This document shows, one piece after another, positions 1 through 8,654 of a stretch of 36,335 bases of DNA. This stretch comes from Methylobacter sp. (lineage in GTDB: Bacteria > Pseudomonadota > Gammaproteobacteria > Methylococcales > Methylomonadaceae): NCBI GenBank assembly GCA_002928495.1, contig PERF01000014.1, positions 1 to 36,335 of the forward strand, written 5' to 3'. The translations under genes and the position numbers were made by a program. Position 1 is the first letter of the stretch. Each line of letters begins with the position of its first letter. The notes beneath the pieces were generated by a model that was not told where the DNA came from, made no database searches, and saw only the letters and a program-made list of their open reading frames with translations.

Positions 1-453
1 AATGGGTTAGTGGAGTTATTAAGCGTGCCGGGTTTGACCGACACTTTTATTGCCGTAGAACGTTCGTTTTCAGTGGGGATTGCAGGCACAGGTAATAATA
101 TCCGCCTGTATTTGACCAGCTTAACCGGGGCAACTAACATTTTGGGCGTTAACGATCTGGATAATGCGGGGCCGTTTGCCCGTGCCAGCAAGGAATTACT
201 GCTGGATTTGAGCACCTTAACTAACAACGATGGAACACCACTGGCGCTGGATAATATCGAAGGGATTACTTTTGGACCGGACAATACACTGGTTTTGGTT
301 TCGGATAATAATTTTTCCGGTACACAGTTTACCCAGTTTTTGGCTTTTCAAGTTGCAGCAGTGCCGGTTCCGGCAGCTTTGCCGCTATTTAGCAGTGCAT
401 TGTTAGGGATGGGATTTTTGGGAAACCGTAAGAAATCACAAAAGGTTAAGTGA
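1..453 (+). CDS. C-terminal part of a phytase-like exported protein with a PEP-CTERM-type sorting tail
   Basis: The reading frame is open from the first base, so the gene begins outside the window; only about 150 C-terminal residues are seen. The segment with NIEGITFGPDNTLVLVSDNN resembles the end of the esterase-like/phytase-like beta-propeller family (PF13449), which usually closes with a statement of this form followed by a beta strand. After that comes VPVPAALPLF, a hydrophobic helix and the basic end NRKKSQ, the layout of a PEP-CTERM sorting signal in its VPxPAA variant. The family expectation is secretion followed by processing by an exosortase; no exosortase gene is in the window. The substrate is unknown. 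The domain call is by pattern memory, the sorting tail is directly visible. Confidence 0.7.
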   Translation, partial: NGLVELLSVPGLTDTFIAVERSFSVGIAGTGNNIRLYLTSLTGATNILGVNDLDNAGPFARASKELLLDLSTLTNNDGTPLALDNIEGITFGPDNTLVLVSDNNFSGTQFTQFLAFQVAAVPVPAALPLFSSALLGMGFLGNRKKSQKVK

Positions 454-460
454 TTTGATG

Positions 461-494
461 AAAAATCTGATTGGGAGCAATCTCCCAATCAGAT
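461..494 (-). terminator. Rho-independent terminator of the Bfd-like gene
   Basis: A perfect 13-bp inverted repeat (465-477 with 482-494) closes a 4-base loop. Read on the minus strand the hairpin is followed by a run of five T (complement of 461-465), just downstream of the bfd stop codon. The plus strand lacks a T run after the stem, so it mainly serves the minus-strand gene, though it may also slow transcription from the upstream plus-strand gene. Confidence 0.8.
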
Positions 495-524
495 AAAAAA
501 CGAGCTGAAGTTATTTGCTATGAA

Positions 525-722
525 TCAGGCCGCCAGACTGTCTTCATTGGCAGAGATTTGTTGAAGCGCGCTATCAAGAACTTCTTTGACATGTCTACTG
601 CATTTACCGCAATCACCGCCTACGCCCAGGCAATTAAACAGTTGTTTGCGGGTGCAGGCGCCACTTTCCACCGCGTTTTTGATTTGGCTGTCTGTGACAG
701 CTTTGCAAACACACACGTACAT
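525..722 (-). CDS. bfd: Bacterioferritin-associated ferredoxin-like (2Fe-2S) protein
   Basis: A 65-residue protein beginning MYVCVCKAVTDSQI, with four cysteines in the Bfd pattern: CVC near the N terminus and a later C-x2-C (GGDCGKC). This is the BFD-like [2Fe-2S] fold (PF04324). In the known family, Bfd binds bacterioferritin and passes electrons to release stored iron. An upstream in-frame start would add 16 residues, but the ATG at 722 is preceded by AAGGG at good spacing and gives the family length. No bacterioferritin gene lies beside it. A Fur-box-like site just upstream suggests iron-dependent repression, and a strong terminator follows, so it is probably monocistronic. Confidence 0.85.
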   Translation of the reverse strand: MYVCVCKAVTDSQIKNAVESGACTRKQLFNCLGVGGDCGKCSRHVKEVLDSALQQISANEDSLAA

Positions 723-755
723 GATCTGGCCCTTGTTAATTTTCGTTATACTAAT

Positions 756-774
756 GATAACGATTCTCATTAAA
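756..774 (-). promoter_or_regulatory. Fur box upstream of bfd
   Basis: Read on the minus strand, this 19-bp stretch matches 15 of 19 positions of the classic Fur consensus (inverted GATAATGAT halves). It lies 33 bases upstream of the chosen bfd start, where a promoter is expected. Fur control of bfd is well established in other Gammaproteobacteria; here it is inferred from the match. Confidence 0.7.
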
Positions 775-958
775 AAATCAAGAGTGCATCTGAAATATTT
801 TTGATCGCGTACAAAAAAAAGTTATCGGTATACACTTAGTCGCAAATGCTTGACTGTAAACCCTTGGATAAACGCCAAATCGGTAACTATCCGGTTAGAC
901 AATGGCGTAAAGTCAAATCGTTATGTCGGTAAGGATTGCCTGTATCCAGTCCACCGGG

Positions 959-979
959 TTCCGGCAATCCGTGCCGGAA
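959..979. other. Short perfect hairpin in the gap between bfd and the DUF815 gene
   Basis: TTCCGGCA and TGCCGGAA form an 8-bp stem with a 5-base loop, 34 bases past the end of the DUF815 gene. There is no T run on either strand, so it is at best a weak terminator or a small palindromic element. A second partner, GGATTGCC at 934-941, can pair with GGCAATCC at 963-970, making an alternative fold. Nothing else recognisable lies in 775-1013. Confidence 0.3.
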
Positions 980-1013
980 CAAAGCGTTTCTATTACTTTA
1001 CGGCATTGTCCCC

Positions 1014-1778
1014 TTAGAGTAGGGGGTGTGCATGGGCGATGTAAAATTGTTTGGCGGTGCGGCCGTTTTTGGCGGCGTGTTGATGTGCAAAGTCCAGCGC
1101 AGCTTTATGTAATTCGGCGCGGTCGCCGGTAAACTCGGGGAAAAAGCTATCGATGATGGCTAAATAAGTGTCGGTGGTATGCGGGTAAAAAGCCAGTTTT
1201 AAACCGAAACGGTCGGACAGGGAAATCCGTTCTTCCACAGTGTCGCTATAATGCACTTCACCGCCGATAAGCTGGGTTTCCAAGTTGTCGCGCATGTATT
1301 CAGGCATTAAGTGGCGCCGGTTGGAGGTGGCATAAAACAACACGTTGTCGGGGGGCAGTTCTATTGAGCCTTCGAGCAGACTTTTCAGCGGTTTGTATAA
1401 AGTTTCACCGGTTTCAAACGATAAATCGTCGCAGTAGATGATAAAACGTTGCGGCTTGTCCCGAATGTTATCAACTATTTCCGGCAGATAAATTAAATCC
1501 TCTTTGTCGATTTCAATCACCCGCAAGCCTTCAAATTTAAAATTATTCAGCAGGGCTTTGATCAGGGAAGACTTACCGGTTCCGCGCGCCCCCCATAACA
1601 GTACGTTGTTAGCCGGTAAGCCTGCTAGAAAGCGTTGGGTATTGGCAACCGCTTGCTGTTTTTGATCTTCTATACCTAAGAGTTGATCCAGGCGCAGATT
1701 ATCCAGGAGCTTGACCGGTCTTAAAAAGCCTTGTCGCTGCCGCCAGATGGCGGCATAAGTGATATTCCAATCGATCAT
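1014..1778 (-). CDS. DUF815 family AAA+ ATP-binding protein
   Basis: This 254-residue protein carries a Walker A motif GARGTGKSS near residues 63-71 and a Walker B-like strand RFIIYCDDLSF near 111-121, followed by a sensor-like segment FYATSNRRHLMP. Order and spacing fit the DUF815 family (PF05673), a AAA+ ATPase group of unknown role found widely in Proteobacteria. It is somewhat shorter than many members, which carry an extra N-terminal region. It is soluble, with no signal or membrane segment. The next gene on the same strand, gloB, lies 72 bases upstream, so the two could share a transcript, but no functional link is known. Confidence 0.85.
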   Translation of the reverse strand: MIDWNITYAAIWRQRQGFLRPVKLLDNLRLDQLLGIEDQKQQAVANTQRFLAGLPANNVLLWGARGTGKSSLIKALLNNFKFEGLRVIEIDKEDLIYLPEIVDNIRDKPQRFIIYCDDLSFETGETLYKPLKSLLEGSIELPPDNVLFYATSNRRHLMPEYMRDNLETQLIGGEVHYSDTVEERISLSDRFGLKLAFYPHTTDTYLAIIDSFFPEFTGDRAELHKAALDFAHQHAAKNGRTAKQFYIAHAHPLL

Positions 1779-1850
1779 AAAACTATTCCCGGAAAAAAAC
1801 CGTTAATACAAGCATAGCGCAAGTTTTCGAGGTTTTGGCCCTCAATACTG

Positions 1851-2627
1851 TTAAACAAAGGCATCTTTAAGCTGCCGTAGGTGGGTGAACACCTCTACCT
1901 GAGGTTTGCCTGACAGGCCAATGCTGGCTTGTAAGGCCGGGTCGGATTCGCGTAAGAACGGGTTGGTGGCGAGTTCGGTCTGTAAATCACTAGGAACTGT
2001 AGGCAAGTGCTTGCCGCGCAGGCGCACTGTTTCCTCGGCTCTTTGTTGCAAGGCCGGGTTTAGCGGGTCTACACTTAGAGCAAAGCGCGCATTGGCTTGG
2101 GTGTACTCATGGGCGCAATAGATTTGGGTTTGCGGCGGCAGGCGTTTGATTTTTTGCAAAGACTCCCACATTTGCCGCGCGCTGCCTTCAAACAGGCGGC
2201 CGCAACCCATGGCAAACAAGGTATCGCCGCAGAATAAAAGGTTATCATGCGGAAAGTAATAAACTATATGGTGCAAAGTATGTCCCGGTGTAGCCATAAT
2301 CTCTACGGGATGTTCGCCAAGAAGCAAGGTATCGCCGTCTTGTACGCCAGTGTCCAGGCCCGGTATACGAGCCTTGTCGTCCCGGCTGGCAATGATTTTA
2401 CAGCCGGTTCGTTGCTTGAGTGTCAGGTTGCCACCGGTGTGGTCGCTATGGTGATGGGTGTTAAAAATATAGGTTAACTGCCAGCCATGCCGGTTTAAAG
2501 CGTCCTGCACAGGGTCGGCAAGCGCCGGGTCGACAACGGCAGTCGCACCGGATGCAGGATCATGGATTAAATAAATGTAGTTGTCGTCTAAAACCGGCAA
2601 TTGCAGGACTTTCAGCATGGCGCTCAT
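1851..2627 (-). CDS. gloB: Hydroxyacylglutathione hydrolase (glyoxalase II)
   Basis: A metallo-beta-lactamase-fold hydrolase that splits S-lactoylglutathione into lactate and glutathione, the second step of methylglyoxal detoxification in the cytoplasm. The zinc-binding signature THHHSDHTGGN is present, followed by the GHT histidine (ATPGHTLHHIVYY), the bridging aspartate region FCGDTLFAMGCGRLFEG and the final histidine in YCAHEYT. The family-typical C-terminal substrate-binding helices follow. A TTG at 2675 would extend the protein by 16 residues that do not resemble the family. The ATG at 2627 (258 aa) or the one three codons later at 2618 (255 aa) fits better; neither has a strong ribosome binding site. 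It is divergent from the NlpC/P60 gene. Confidence 0.9.
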   Translation of the reverse strand: MSAMLKVLQLPVLDDNYIYLIHDPASGATAVVDPALADPVQDALNRHGWQLTYIFNTHHHSDHTGGNLTLKQRTGCKIIASRDDKARIPGLDTGVQDGDTLLLGEHPVEIMATPGHTLHHIVYYFPHDNLLFCGDTLFAMGCGRLFEGSARQMWESLQKIKRLPPQTQIYCAHEYTQANARFALSVDPLNPALQQRAEETVRLRGKHLPTVPSDLQTELATNPFLRESDPALQASIGLSGKPQVEVFTHLRQLKDAFV

Positions 2628-2692
2628 TGTTAACGGATTGCCTGCATTTATAAAACGGATGCGGTAAATTGACAAGCTAAAGGCGGAATTTA

Positions 2693-3184
2693 ATGGCGGT
2701 TTTCGAGCGAATTTTTAGTTTAAGCATGGTTTTGTTGGCCATCATGATGGTTTCCGGCTGTGCTTCGGATTCGAAAAACACGGCTTTTTTACCGGTTCCA
2801 CAAGCGCAATCTCAGGCGGTGAGTTATGCCTTAAGCCTTCAAGGTACACCTTACCGTTACGGTAAGGATTCTCCCGAAGAGGGCTTTGATTGCAGCGGTT
2901 TCGTGAAGCATGTTTACCAAAGGCAAGGCGTTTATCTGCCGCGTTCAGCCCAAGAGATGGCTGAAGTCTTGCCAAATTGCCCGGTTGACGAGCTGCGTGC
3001 CGGGGATTTGATCTTTTTTGATACCAATGGCGATGAGTTTTCCCATGTCGGTTTGTACCTGGGCGACCGCAAGTTTATCCATGCGCCCAGTCGCAGAACC
3101 GGAAAAGTCTTGATTTCGGATTTTGGTAACGATTATTGGCAAAAGCATTTTACCGGCGCGCGGCGCCCGATTTCAGCTGATTGA
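2693..3184 (+). CDS. NlpC/P60 family cell-wall hydrolase lipoprotein
   Basis: The 163-residue protein starts with a hydrophobic signal and a lipobox ending VSGC (Cys about 23), so the mature form should be lipid-anchored. An NlpC/P60 domain fills the rest: catalytic Cys in FDCSGF, catalytic His in SHVGLYLG and the third polar residue in FIHAPSRR. The family are papain-like endopeptidases that cut peptide stems of peptidoglycan, similar in size and layout to E. coli MepS/NlpC. AGGCGG sits at good spacing before the ATG. The exact bond cut cannot be told from sequence. Confidence 0.9.
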   Translation: MAVFERIFSLSMVLLAIMMVSGCASDSKNTAFLPVPQAQSQAVSYALSLQGTPYRYGKDSPEEGFDCSGFVKHVYQRQGVYLPRSAQEMAEVLPNCPVDELRAGDLIFFDTNGDEFSHVGLYLGDRKFIHAPSRRTGKVLISDFGNDYWQKHFTGARRPISAD

Positions 3185-3270
3185 CGGCCAGACTGTAGCA
3201 AAATTGTCATAAATAAAGATTATATTGCCTGCATTTCTATTCATTAATTCCTATTCAAACGGCTCACACC

Positions 3271-5637
3271 ATGACTAATCAATTGGACGACAAAACCATC
3301 CAGCTTTTGGACAGTTATTGGCGCGCCTGTAACTATCTGGCCGCCGGCATGATTTATCTGCAAGATAATCCGCTATTACGCGAGCCTTTAAAACCCGAGC
3401 ATATTAAAAACCGGCTGTTAGGTCACTGGGGCTCAAGCCCTGGCTTGAGTTTTACCTATGTGCATTTAAATCGGTTAATCAACCAATATGATTTAAACGC
3501 CATTTTTCTGGCCGGGCCCGGCCATGGTGCGCCAGGGGTGTTGGGGCCGGTTTATCTGGAAGGTACTTACTCTGAAATCTATCCCAATAAAAGTGAAGAT
3601 GCCGAAGGCATGCGCCAGTTTTTTAAAGATTTTTCTTTTCCGGGCGGTATCGGCAGCCATTGCACGCCGGAGACGCCGGGCTCGATTCATGAAGGCGGCG
3701 AACTGGGATACAGTATTTCCCATGCCTTCGGCGCGGCTTACGATAACCCGGATTTACTGGTAACCGTAATGGTCGGCGACGGTGAGGCGGAAACCGGCCC
3801 GTTGGCGACGGCTTGGCACTCCAATAAGTTTCTCAATCCGGTGCGTGACGGCGCGGTGCTGCCGGTATTGCATCTAAACGGTTATAAAATCAACAACCCG
3901 ACGATCTTGTCGCGTATCTCGCATGAAGAGTTGCAAAACTTGCTCATCGGCTACGGTTGGACGCCTTATTTCGTTGAAGGCTCGGAGCCAATGGATATGC
4001 ACCGGAAAATGGCGGCGGTTCTTGAGCATTGCGTGCGGGAAATCCATAAAATTCAGCTGCACGCCAGAGAAAACAACGATGCCACGCGGCCGCGCTGGCC
4101 CATGATCATATTGCGCAGCCCCAAAGGCTGGACCGGTCCTGCGATGGTAGACGGCCATAAAGTGGCCGGTTTTTGGCGCGCGCATCAAGTGCCTTTGACC
4201 GGTGTCAAAGAAAATCCTGAACATCTGCAACTTTTGGAAACTTGGCTGAAGAGTTATCAGCCTGAACGGTTGTTCGATGACCAAGGCCGTTTGCTTCCGG
4301 AACTTAAGGCATTGGCGCCCAAAGGCTCCCGCCGGATGAGTGCCAATCCCGCCGCAAACGGCGGCTTGCTGCGCAAGGCTTTACGCATGCCGGATTTTCG
4401 CAGTTACAGTGTGGAAGTTCGCCAGCCAGGCTGCGAACAAGTGGAAAACACACCGCCGCTAGGTGGCTTTTTACGCGACATCATGCGGCTAAATGCAAGC
4501 AATTTCCGGATTTTCGGGCCGGATGAAAACACTTCCAACAAGCTGGATGCCGTTTACGAAGCCAGCAAAAAGCTTTGGCTGGCGGATTATTTACCCGAAG
4601 ATGCCGATGGCGGTGAGCTATCTACCGACGGCCGGGTCATGGAAATGCTGTCCGAACATACCTTGGAAGGCTGGCTGGAAGGCTATCTTTTGACCGGTCG
4701 GCACGGCTTTTTTTCCACTTATGAAGCGTTTGTGCATGTAATCGATTCCATGTTCAACCAGCATGCCAAGTGGCTGGCCATGAGCCGCGAAGTCCCTTGG
4801 CGCGCACCGGTGTCCTCGCTTAACCTACTGATTACCTCCACCGTTTGGCGGCAAGACCATAACGGCTTTACCCATCAAGATCCCGGCTTTTTGGATGTCG
4901 TGGTCAACAAAAGTCCGGATGTGTGCCGGATTTACCTGCCGCCGGATGCCAATACCTTGTTGACGGTGGCCGACCATTGCCTGCGCAGCACCAATTACAT
5001 CAACGTGATTGTGGCCGATAAACAAAAGCATCTACAGTTTTTGGATATGGAATCCGCCATCCGCCATTGCACCAAAGGCATCGGCATTTGGAGCTGGGCC
5101 AGCACCGACCAGGGCGGCGAGCCTGATGTGGTGATGGCCGGCTGCGGCGACATCCCGACTCAAGAGGCATTGGCGGCGATTTGCCTGTTAACCACGCATT
5201 TTCCGGATTTGAAAATCCGGTTTATCAACGTGGTGGATTTATTCAAGCTCTCCCCACAATCAGAGCACCCGCACGGCTTAAGCGATTTCGACTTCGATAG
5301 CTTGTTTACCAAAGATAAGCCGGTTATTTTTAATTTTCACGGTTATCCCTGGTTGATTCATCGCTTGGCCTATCGTCGAACCAACCATCCCAATCTGCAC
5401 GTGCGTGGTTATAAGGAAAAAGGCAGTATTAACACCCCGATGGATCTGGCCATCCGCAATGAAATCGACCGTTTTAGCTTAGCGATCGATGTTATCAACC
5501 GTGTTCCAGGCTTACAAGTAGCAGGTGCTCACGTCAAGGAAAAGTTGCGTGATATGCAGATTGCTTGTAGCCAGTATGCTTATAAACACGGTGTGGATGA
5601 CCCCGAGTTTGCCACTTGGCAATGGCCGGAACACTAA
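3271..5637 (+). CDS. xfp: Phosphoketolase (xylulose-5-phosphate/fructose-6-phosphate)
   Basis: A full-length 788-residue thiamine-diphosphate enzyme. The N-terminal third shows the family segments [19 protein letters not shown] and [20 protein letters not shown], then the cofactor motif [20 protein letters not shown]. The middle domain has the conserved [13 protein letters not shown] and [19 protein letters not shown] segments. Phosphoketolases cleave xylulose-5-P (and often fructose-6-P) with phosphate to acetyl-phosphate plus a shorter sugar phosphate, without losing carbon as CO2. The acetate kinase gene follows 15 bases after the stop, giving a complete route to acetate and ATP. In methanotrophs this shunt links formaldehyde-assimilation sugars to C2 units. 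I cannot tell the substrate preference from sequence. Confidence 0.97.
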   Translation: MTNQLDDKTIQLLDSYWRACNYLAAGMIYLQDNPLLREPLKPEHIKNRLLGHWGSSPGLSFTYVHLNRLINQYDLNAIFLAGPGHGAPGVLGPVYLEGTYSEIYPNKSEDAEGMRQFFKDFSFPGGIGSHCTPETPGSIHEGGELGYSISHAFGAAYDNPDLLVTVMVGDGEAETGPLATAWHSNKFLNPVRDGAVLPVLHLNGYKINNPTILSRISHEELQNLLIGYGWTPYFVEGSEPMDMHRKMAAVLEHCVREIHKIQLHARENNDATRPRWPMIILRSPKGWTGPAMVDGHKVAGFWRAHQVPLTGVKENPEHLQLLETWLKSYQPERLFDDQGRLLPELKALAPKGSRRMSANPAANGGLLRKALRMPDFRSYSVEVRQPGCEQVENTPPLGGFLRDIMRLNASNFRIFGPDENTSNKLDAVYEASKKLWLADYLPEDADGGELSTDGRVMEMLSEHTLEGWLEGYLLTGRHGFFSTYEAFVHVIDSMFNQHAKWLAMSREVPWRAPVSSLNLLITSTVWRQDHNGFTHQDPGFLDVVVNKSPDVCRIYLPPDANTLLTVADHCLRSTNYINVIVADKQKHLQFLDMESAIRHCTKGIGIWSWASTDQGGEPDVVMAGCGDIPTQEALAAICLLTTHFPDLKIRFINVVDLFKLSPQSEHPHGLSDFDFDSLFTKDKPVIFNFHGYPWLIHRLAYRRTNHPNLHVRGYKEKGSINTPMDLAIRNEIDRFSLAIDVINRVPGLQVAGAHVKEKLRDMQIACSQYAYKHGVDDPEFATWQWPEH

Positions 5638-5652
5638 CCCTGTTGAGGTTTG

Positions 5653-6858
5653 GTGGCGGATCAACAGCATATTTTCGTCATTAATAGCGGCAGCTCATCG
5701 GTTAAATATCAACTTTTGAGCTTGCCGCAAGAACAGGTTTTGCTAGACGGTAGCGTGGAAGGCATTGGCGGTGCTCAAGGCCGGCACCACTATCGTGGCG
5801 CGGACGGTAACCAGGACAACGAGCTTAGGGTAAGCGACCACCACCAGGCTTTTTTGGAAATCATCAAAGTACTGGGCAGTGTTTTTGCTGATGCGGAAAA
5901 TGGTGAACTCACCGCCATCGGCCATCGGGTAGTGCATGGCGGCGAGCGCTTTTTCGGGCCCACCCGCATCGATGAGGCGGTGTTGGCGGCAATCGAGCAG
6001 TTAGCCGAGCTAGCCCCGCTGCATAATCCCGCCAATGCCGAAGGGATACGCGTGGCGCTGGCGTTATTTCCTGCGATTCCTCAGGTGGCGGTGTTCGATA
6101 CCGCGTTTCACCAGAGCATGCCGCCCAAGGCTTACCGCTATGCCGTGCCGGAGCTTTGGTACCGCGATTTCGGCATACGTCGCTATGGTTTTCACGGCAC
6201 CTCCCACCGGTATGTCGCGGGCAAAGCCGCCGGCTTGTTACAACGGCCATTGGCGGAACTTAACCTGATTACCTTGCATTTAGGTAACGGCGCCAGTGTG
6301 TGTGCCATTGCGGGCGGCGCTTGCGTGGATACTTCCATGGGATTTACTCCGCTGGAAGGCTTGGTCATGGGCACCCGTAGCGGTGATCTTGATCCTTCGA
6401 TTCCTTTGTTTTTACAGCAAAGCCAAAATTTAAGTGCAACACAAATCGGCCACGACCTCAACCATGAATCCGGTTTGCAAGGACTGGCCGGCACCAACGA
6501 CATGAAAACCTTGCTGGCAAGAATGCAGCAAGGCGATCCCGAGGCCGCGCTGGCCGTGCAGGTTTATACTTACCGCATTAAGAAATACTTGGGTGCGTAT
6601 TTTGCCGTGTTGGGTAAAGTCGATGCCGTGGTGTTTACCGGCGGTATAGGCGAGAACGCCGCCGAAATTCGGCAACTATGCTGTGAAAATCTGGATAATC
6701 TGGGTATCAGCTTGGATACAGCCGCAAACCGCCAGCCACTAGCCTGCGTTGGCCGTATCAGCCGAAAGGGCAGTCCGGTAGCGCTGTTGGTTATTGCCAC
6801 CGATGAAGCCTTGCAGATTGCGCATGAGGCCTTGGCAGTAGTCACCGCAGTGCAATAA
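5653..6858 (+). CDS. ackA: Acetate kinase
   Basis: A 401-residue ASKHA-fold kinase that interconverts acetyl-phosphate plus ADP with acetate plus ATP. Visible signatures are the first phosphate loop INSGSSSVKYQLL, RVVHGGERF, the active-site segment YGFHGTSHRYVA, MGFTPLEGLVMGTRSGDLDP, and the adenosine-site GGIGENA. GTG at 5653 is preferred because GAGG lies four bases upstream; a TTG at 5650 would be too close to it. It is almost certainly cotranscribed with xfp, whose product supplies the acetyl-phosphate. No phosphotransacetylase gene is next to them, suggesting acetate formation or acetyl-phosphate handling rather than direct acetyl-CoA synthesis from this operon. Confidence 0.97.
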   Translation: MADQQHIFVINSGSSSVKYQLLSLPQEQVLLDGSVEGIGGAQGRHHYRGADGNQDNELRVSDHHQAFLEIIKVLGSVFADAENGELTAIGHRVVHGGERFFGPTRIDEAVLAAIEQLAELAPLHNPANAEGIRVALALFPAIPQVAVFDTAFHQSMPPKAYRYAVPELWYRDFGIRRYGFHGTSHRYVAGKAAGLLQRPLAELNLITLHLGNGASVCAIAGGACVDTSMGFTPLEGLVMGTRSGDLDPSIPLFLQQSQNLSATQIGHDLNHESGLQGLAGTNDMKTLLARMQQGDPEAALAVQVYTYRIKKYLGAYFAVLGKVDAVVFTGGIGENAAEIRQLCCENLDNLGISLDTAANRQPLACVGRISRKGSPVALLVIATDEALQIAHEALAVVTAVQ

Positions 6859-6888
6859 AACCGGAAACTGTCCTATTATTGGCGGCGC

Positions 6889-7302
6889 TTAATGTTTGGC
6901 TTGTTCAATGACTTCGAGTTCCAGTAAGAACTGGGCAGCCCAAGGTTCAACTCTTAACAGGCACGCCGCCGAAGCGGCTTGCTTTTCCGGAATGGCAAAA
7001 AAATCAGGTTCGTGCAGATACGGCGCGCTTATGCGGCCTACATCCAAAGCGTCATGGCTTAAATCTACGATTCTGCCGTCAATAACGTTATATTGATGCT
7101 CATAATGGCCGCAAATCGAGCCGCCAAAGACAAGATTGACAAATAAACTGCCGTATTTACAGGCCCCGGAGAGGTCGTCGGGTGGGTTGATTTTGCGCTC
7201 GCTGGCAAGTTCACACCATTTCCGGAAAAAAAACGCTTTTGCTAAAGCAAAGCGCTCATAAGAATACGCCAGCTTCGGGGATATGTCTGTGTCGTTGACC
7301 AT
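6889..7302 (-). CDS. Conserved hypothetical protein, 137 residues
   Basis: I do not recognise a named family, although the sequence looks like a conserved single-domain proteobacterial protein. Visible features are FFFRKWCELA, LSGACKYGSLF, GGSICGHYEHQYNVIDGRIV, DLSHDALDVG and PYLHEPDFF. The clustered Cys, His and Asp residues (CKYGS, GHYEHQYN, DLSHD) would suit a catalytic centre such as a cysteine-peptidase or transglutaminase-like fold, but this is only a guess. It has no signal peptide or membrane segment. It is convergent with ackA, 30 bases away, and has AAGG before the ATG. Codon use is like that of its neighbours. Confidence 0.75.
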   Translation of the reverse strand: MVNDTDISPKLAYSYERFALAKAFFFRKWCELASERKINPPDDLSGACKYGSLFVNLVFGGSICGHYEHQYNVIDGRIVDLSHDALDVGRISAPYLHEPDFFAIPEKQAASAACLLRVEPWAAQFLLELEVIEQAKH

Positions 7303-7667
7303 ATTCTTGCCTTGAGTTAAAAAGTAACACTACCCCGGTAGTCACCGAAGTATACTCAGGCAAAATATGTTCATTCCAGCTATGATGCCGGGTTGAGGAT
7401 ACGCGGATAGCGGTTTTTTTACAATCATTATTCAAATACTGATCGGCTTATCTCTAAGGTTAGAGGTATTTGGCAGCAATGAATGCCGACGGCGGCGGAC
7501 TGCGGTTATCAACCGCAAGCCAGCTGCCGCAGCCTAAGTGTGACACCGTTTAGAGCAGCCGGAGAACTGGATCACCAGGGTATTGCCGTCTATGCTAAGG
7601 GCAAAGATAGGCAGGAATATTAGTTCATCGGTGACTTTGAATGGCAGGGCAACTCAGTAAAAGCGGT
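7303..7667. other. Gene-free stretch between the conserved hypothetical gene and the diguanylate cyclase
   Basis: No convincing gene is seen in these 365 bases. There is a perfect 7-bp hairpin with 3-base loop at 7501-7517, inside a longer imperfect GC-rich fold. A 27-codon open stretch runs from a GTG at 7540 to a stop at about 7623; it is too short to support. The region may hold a terminator for the diguanylate cyclase and a promoter for the hypothetical gene, but no clear boxes are visible. Confidence 0.4.
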
Positions 7668-8609
7668 TCAATTCCCTCTTACCACGCAATTTCTGCCGTT
7701 TTGCTTGGCTTGATAAAGGCGTTTATCGACCTTTTCTATAAATTCGACAGGATTATCGTTATGCTCGGGAATAATAGTGCCAACGCCGAAACTAGCGGTA
7801 ATTACAGCGCTGACTTGCGATTTTTCATGCGGAATCTGTAGTTTAAACAGCAAATTACGGCAGCGTTCGGCGATTTTTTTGGCGGCATCTTCCTCGGTTT
7901 GCGGCAGGATAAAGACAAATTCCTCGCCCCCGAAGCGGGCAAAGAAGTCGCGGGAACGGGTGGCGGCATTATTTAAAGTTTTGGCCACCGTTTTAAGGCA
8001 TTCGTCGCCGCGAATATGTCCGTAGCTATCGTTATATTGCTTGAAGTAATCGATATCGAGCAGGATCATCGATAACGGCTGACGATTACGGCGGGCGGTA
8101 ACCCATTCTTGCTCTAGGATAGCGTCGAACAGGCGGCGGTTGGGTACGCCGGTCAGGCTGTCTTTGAACGATAGCTCTTCCAGTTCTTTCTGTAGAATAA
8201 CCAGTTGTTGTTCGGTTTTTTTGCGTTCGCTGATATCGAACATAAAGCCGATCAATGAATCAACCTCGCCGTTTTCGCGCCGGACTACGTGAACCACGTC
8301 CCGAATCCACACAAAGTCGCCGTTTTGGTTAAGCGCCCGGTAATCGGCTTCGTGGTCTACACCGGATTGCGATTGGCTAATGCAGTAATTTACCACGCGC
8401 TCCCTGTCCTCAGGATGCATCCGTTCCGCCCAATCCTGTACTGTAACCCAGCTGGATTGCGACCAGCCCAATAAAGTTTCAATTTGCGGGCCTATGTAGG
8501 TGAATTTGGCACTTTCCCAATCGATCACCCAGGGTATGGCCCGGGTCGATTCGAGTAGGGTTTTATAAACGGCACTGTCGGGCTGTGGGTTTATTAAGTC
8601 ATCATACAT
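7668..8609 (-). CDS. PAS-GGDEF diguanylate cyclase
   Basis: A 313-residue soluble signalling protein. Residues about 25-130 form a PAS fold of the PAS_3 type ending with a PAC-like IGFMFDISERKK. A short coiled linker follows, then a GGDEF domain from about 148 to the end. The active-site signature is GGEEF within FARFGGEEFVFIL, a functional variant. Five residues before it is the inhibitory-site motif RxxD (RSRD), so product feedback by c-di-GMP is expected. The opening LTGVPNRR and the D-x-D-x-F-K segment (LLDIDYFKQYND) are intact. It should make c-di-GMP from two GTP in response to a PAS-sensed cue. It lies 45 bases downstream of the DRE-TIM gene on the same strand. Confidence 0.93.
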   Translation of the reverse strand: MYDDLINPQPDSAVYKTLLESTRAIPWVIDWESAKFTYIGPQIETLLGWSQSSWVTVQDWAERMHPEDRERVVNYCISQSQSGVDHEADYRALNQNGDFVWIRDVVHVVRRENGEVDSLIGFMFDISERKKTEQQLVILQKELEELSFKDSLTGVPNRRLFDAILEQEWVTARRNRQPLSMILLDIDYFKQYNDSYGHIRGDECLKTVAKTLNNAATRSRDFFARFGGEEFVFILPQTEEDAAKKIAERCRNLLFKLQIPHEKSQVSAVITASFGVGTIIPEHNDNPVEFIEKVDKRLYQAKQNGRNCVVRGN

Positions 8610-8654
8610 GGTTACAAAGCCTGCCTTGAAAAGTGAGTCGTGGAAGTTTCTAAG

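Noticed and set aside
5909-6250. A 113-codon antisense frame inside ackA
   Set aside because: Shadow of acetate kinase, without a ribosome binding site or recognisable domain.
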